Source of the DNA: Aliiroseovarius lamellibrachiae
Lineage (GTDB): Bacteria > Pseudomonadota > Alphaproteobacteria > Rhodobacterales > Rhodobacteraceae
Assembly (NCBI RefSeq): GCF_018599245.1
Contig: NZ_JAHEVJ010000006.1
Span: 223,447-287,446, forward strand
DNA length: 64,000 bases
Reading direction: 5' to 3'
A program made the translations under genes and the position numbers. A model generated the notes under the pieces. That model had not been told where the DNA came from and made no database searches. It saw nothing but the letters and a program-made list of their open reading frames with translations. Shown piece by piece: positions 61,050 to 64,000 of the stretch (the stretch's first letter is position 1; every line of letters begins with the position of its first letter).

Positions 61050-63023
61050 ATGACATCAACTGACGGGACCTTGTCCTGGAATCCACTTGAAGCGGCCGGA
61101 AACGTCGATGCAAATGTTCTCGCTTCCGCGAAGAAGCGCGAAATCAAAAATATTTTGAAGTCGTACGTTAGCAATTATGATCCACTCTCAGAAATCCTCC
61201 AAAATGCAATGGACGCAGTTGAGAAGAGATTTGGTGCTGACCAGAATGGCGCCTCCAAAATAAGGGTCAGTATTAATTTGCAAGAAAATTCCGTTGAAGT
61301 GGTTGATAACGGCTGTGGGTTCGAGGAAGCTGAGTTTCGATCTTTTCTAGCTCCGAGCATTTCGTTCAAATCTGGTGGAGACACACGTGGCAACAAGGGT
61401 GTTGGCGTCACCTATATTGCTTATGGTTTCAATGAGCTGACAGTCAGGACTAAAAGCGAATTCTTTTCGTATGAAGGAGTGATGCGTCGTGGAAGGGAGT
61501 GGATTGAGGATCAATCGGGGACGGTTCCAGTTCCAGTTATCGAGCCAGCGAAAACAGAGAGTTCGGCGTTTAAAGAGCTTGATCAGGGCTCTAGCTTCAA
61601 GATTACATTTTCGGGAAAGCACGTTCGACCAAGTAGCCTGGCCTGGTACAAAGCTAAAACTGCGGATCAATGGCTATACTTACTACTCGTCAAAACTCCT
61701 CTAGGCGCGATAGATTTACCTAGTTGTTCTGCATCGAATATTCAGTTTGATCTTGAGGTCACAGATGAAAAGGGAAATGTGTCGAAAGTTGACTCAGCGT
61801 CCGCAAGGTACAAATTTCCTCACCTCGAGATCAAGGCGAGCCAGAATCTGCGTAAAATCGTAGCTGCTCAGCAAAAGGCTTTGGATTCCGGGAAAGACCC
61901 TTCAAAGGCCATTGAAAAGTTTCGTAAATCGAATGCCATTTACGAAATGTACTCTGCGGACGAAGCGACTGGCCTCGCGAAACTAACTGAAGCGGAAAAA
62001 GACCTTGCAAAAACTCACAAGCTTACTGCGTACGGATATTTTGTCTATTCGACAGAAGTTTGGGACCAGTTGAATGACAAAAAGGCAAAGTTGCGGAAAG
62101 GGCTTCGAATAATTAGAGGCGGCTTGCAGATTGCGAGCAATGGCATGCCGCAAGGTGAACTAATAACGATTCCTTTGACTAAAAGCATCGGCCATCAGAA
62201 CCAGAGCCACGTCATTGTTCACTTTGACGGAGCTGAACCCGACTTGGGCCGAAAGGGATTTCAGCCTGAGCTAAAAGAGCTAGCCGAAAAAATTGCAGTA
62301 GGGGTTGTCAAACAACTCAGCGCAAGAAGAGACGATATTCTGAAATCTGACAGTGGCGCTCAAGCAGACATAGATAAAGAAATCAAAGTTCATGATTGGC
62401 TAAAAAACCAGGAACAGCACGAAACGGATCACCCCTTGATACTCAAGAACGACAAGTTCTTTTTGCCTACAAAAAAGATTTCGGTCATGTGCGTTCCTCA
62501 GAGTGAACAAGACGTAATAGTGCTGTTCAACCAGTTGATTGCAGGTGGTGTTATTCGAGGCTTGAAGCTTCTGGCTACATCCCAGTCTTCACAATACGAT
62601 GGTGTTTTTAGATTTTCGGCAGAAAACCCCTTAACAGATTATGCCTATGACGTGAAAAACAACCCCCTAGGTGTTTTTGACGAGCAACTCACAAAAGAAT
62701 ACACCACTCCACCAAAAGTTCTCGAATACAAATTTTGCTTGGACGGGCTGATCCGAGAATTTGAATCGGAAGACAAACATGAGAAAGACATCGACCTCGC
62801 TATTTTTTGGGAGATGGGGAGCGAATTCGACAAGGAATACTCAGTTATTTCATACCTAGATGAAGAGCAAACACATCATCGAACCCACCATGGCTTAACG
62901 CACCGGCTAAATTCTGCGAATTCGCATATTGAAGTGATTTGCCTCAAAGAATTGTTTCAATTGCTTAATGACCCGAAAGTTGCACAAGAACACCAACAAT
63001 CGACGTATGGTGTCGACATATAA
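61050..63023 (+). CDS. GHKL (Hsp90/MutL-like) ATPase with uncharacterised C-terminal domain
   Basis: A 657-residue protein. The N-terminal domain shows all GHKL motifs: N-box E48-ILQN-AMDAV, G1 D86-NGCGF and G2 G114-NKGVGV, followed by a transducer-like region to about 250. A Lys-rich helical stretch covers about 250-330. The C-terminal part (about 455-657) contains QDVIVLFNQLIAGGVIRGLK, ATSQSSQYDGVFRF, VLEYKFCLDGL (E559-x-K561) and DIDLAIFWEMG. The E-x-K after a beta-like strand recalls PD-(D/E)xK nucleases, but this is weak. AGGAG lies nine bases before the ATG at 61050. Codon use is A+T-rich, unlike the rest of the window, suggesting horizontal gain. GHKL ATPases with effector domains occur in some antiphage systems; a DNA-repair-like role is also possible. 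Confidence 0.75.
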   Translation: MTSTDGTLSWNPLEAAGNVDANVLASAKKREIKNILKSYVSNYDPLSEILQNAMDAVEKRFGADQNGASKIRVSINLQENSVEVVDNGCGFEEAEFRSFLAPSISFKSGGDTRGNKGVGVTYIAYGFNELTVRTKSEFFSYEGVMRRGREWIEDQSGTVPVPVIEPAKTESSAFKELDQGSSFKITFSGKHVRPSSLAWYKAKTADQWLYLLLVKTPLGAIDLPSCSASNIQFDLEVTDEKGNVSKVDSASARYKFPHLEIKASQNLRKIVAAQQKALDSGKDPSKAIEKFRKSNAIYEMYSADEATGLAKLTEAEKDLAKTHKLTAYGYFVYSTEVWDQLNDKKAKLRKGLRIIRGGLQIASNGMPQGELITIPLTKSIGHQNQSHVIVHFDGAEPDLGRKGFQPELKELAEKIAVGVVKQLSARRDDILKSDSGAQADIDKEIKVHDWLKNQEQHETDHPLILKNDKFFLPTKKISVMCVPQSEQDVIVLFNQLIAGGVIRGLKLLATSQSSQYDGVFRFSAENPLTDYAYDVKNNPLGVFDEQLTKEYTTPPKVLEYKFCLDGLIREFESEDKHEKDIDLAIFWEMGSEFDKEYSVISYLDEEQTHHRTHHGLTHRLNSANSHIEVICLKELFQLLNDPKVAQEHQQSTYGVDI

Positions 63024-63268
63024 AAAATGGGAATATTCGGTTGGTTTGGCGGATTTGGAATTTTGCCAAGCCAATCGGGTTCTTCTAATGCGTTGTTTTG
63101 GTTCGCATTGCGAGCGCTTCATAGGGAGACACTTGCTCCTAGCCACCGTTTGTGCGAACCACCACGAACAGAAATCAAATAGTTGCTTCCCTAATTAGGT
63201 GCCCTAAGGATTAGGAACACTGAGTTCCTGGACCGTCCCCGCTTAGGTTCTTCTATCCCTTATCCTCA
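63024..63268. other. Gap between convergent genes of the right-end island
   Basis: About 245 bases between the GHKL gene and the ParB-like gene. A plus-strand frame (62968-63198) is open but starts inside the GHKL gene, has no ribosome site and an unlikely composition. I see no clear hairpin terminator. Confidence 0.4.
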
Positions 63269-64000
63269 CTAAAATTCACCCTCTAAGGAGTCTTCTTCTT
63301 CAAGGTCAAACTCTTCCAAGAGGTTTCGCCCAGCGCCATTCAAAGCGTCCCAAAAGGCATCGCTTTCAATCATCCTTGATGGTAGCGCAGGAGAGATGAT
63401 TTCCAGCGCTCTCGCTACAACGCCTGGGTTATCGACAGCTTTCCCACCAAGGGCTTTCCCGATCCGTTCAGCCCAATCCTGTGCCATCGCTTCGGCAGCG
63501 TTTTCGGTAAACTCCGAAGTGCTCTTGCTCTTATCCGTATCACGTGACCAATCCCAACCTTGATCAATCATTTGACTGGTTGATATTCCTCGTTCCCTGA
63601 GACGTTTCAGCACCCCCCGCATGATCGAGATTTGCTGCTTCGAGACCCCAGACCACTTCACCAATTCCGCAATTGACCCAGAGCCTTCGCATACCATTTT
63701 CCAAGCGGCGTTGCCCTTCTCCGCTCTGGTGATTGTGACCTTCTCACGCCCATTCAACTTGGAAGCTGCCCCTATCGCTGCGTTGAGGGGCATATTCGGG
63801 TGAGCCTCTACGGGAACCTTTATGGTTGCCTCTCCTCGTGCCTCTCGAAGGTGATAGGCAGCAGCTCTGTGATGACCATCGTAAGCGGTGCGCTGCCCCC
63901 ACCTTCCAGACGACAAGCTGATCTGCGAGTCCGTTTCCACGTGTAGATTTGGAATGGAGGCGGCGTTGGTAGGACATATAGAGCACCATATGGAGGACAT
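63269..64000 (-). CDS. ParB-like protein, possibly incomplete at the N-terminus
   Basis: At least 243 residues are encoded on the minus strand up to the window edge, where an ATG happens to lie at 64000-63998. The motif YDGHHRAAAYHLREA (near residues 40-54) matches the GEHR-like box of ParB/Spo0J-type (sulfiredoxin-like) domains, followed by a helical region with a helix-turn-helix (GSIAELVKWSGVSKQQISIMRGVLKRL, about 105-135) and an acidic C-terminus. A normal ParB domain would need more sequence before the GHHR box, so the true start probably lies outside. Such proteins occur on plasmids, phages and islands as partition or regulatory factors. Function here is unknown. Confidence 0.6.
   Translation of the reverse strand: MSSIWCSICPTNAASIPNLHVETDSQISLSSGRWGQRTAYDGHHRAAAYHLREARGEATIKVPVEAHPNMPLNAAIGAASKLNGREKVTITRAEKGNAAWKMVCEGSGSIAELVKWSGVSKQQISIMRGVLKRLRERGISTSQMIDQGWDWSRDTDKSKSTSEFTENAAEAMAQDWAERIGKALGGKAVDNPGVVARALEIISPALPSRMIESDAFWDALNGAGRNLLEEFDLEEEDSLEGEF

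Noticed and set aside
62968..63198. A 76-codon frame after the GHKL gene
   Set aside because: It starts inside the GHKL gene, has no ribosome site and no plausible fold pattern.

Overview
The window looks like chromosomal DNA of a marine alphaproteobacterium of the Rhodobacteraceae (Roseobacter group). The case rests on the kind of gene content: TRAP and ABC transporters in abundance, a TmpA/TmpB phosphonate pair as described in Leisingera, PreT/PreA pyrimidine reduction, GntR/LysR regulators, GC-rich genes in tight ATGA-overlap operons, and GC-rich hairpins in intergenic gaps. No database search was possible, so the taxonomic call and all family names come from recognised motifs.

Layout. 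1-9.4 kb: an incomplete cyclic-nucleotide-binding protein, a MazG-like hydrolase, ilvD, the divergent tmpAB/lysR locus for a choline-derived phosphonate, glutamate dehydrogenase with a LysR gene, and a fatty acid desaturase. 9.4-14.1 kb: a lone HyuA-type hydantoinase/oxoprolinase, a tungstate ABC transporter (tupBCA) and tRNA-Gly(TCC). 14.2-18.9 kb: an RND efflux operon headed by a MarR gene. 19.1-24.2 kb: a TakP-like TRAP transporter whose large permease carries an unusual coiled-coil tail of about 325 residues. 24.3-31.1 kb: a peptide-type ABC transporter co-transcribed with a phosphodiesterase-like enzyme and an acylpyruvase-like enzyme. 31.2-40.6 kb: a full reductive pyrimidine-degradation locus (preT, preA, amidohydrolase, dihydropyrimidinase) followed by a NitT/TauT-type ABC transporter, with two RutR-like operators.

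40.6-55.5 kb: a complete trans-4-hydroxy-L-proline pathway (epimerase, FAD dehydrogenase, deaminase, semialdehyde dehydrogenase) with its GntR regulator and a second proline-racemase homologue with a Ser/Thr active-site pair. It is followed by a Crp/Fnr gene, another GntR gene, a five-gene dipeptide ABC transporter and a prolidase-like M24 peptidase. Together these could take up, cut and burn hydroxyproline-containing peptides. 55.6-60.5 kb: a small conserved protein, a polar amino acid ABC transporter, an AhpD-like protein, an MFS transporter and a small secreted protein.

From about 60.5 kb the DNA becomes visibly richer in A+T and gene style changes. A 657-residue GHKL-ATPase protein with a possible nuclease-like C-terminal domain and a ParB-like protein at the right edge suggest the start of an accessory island, possibly defence-related. 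This is the least explained part of the window. No insertion sequence, integrase, rRNA or CRISPR array was seen.
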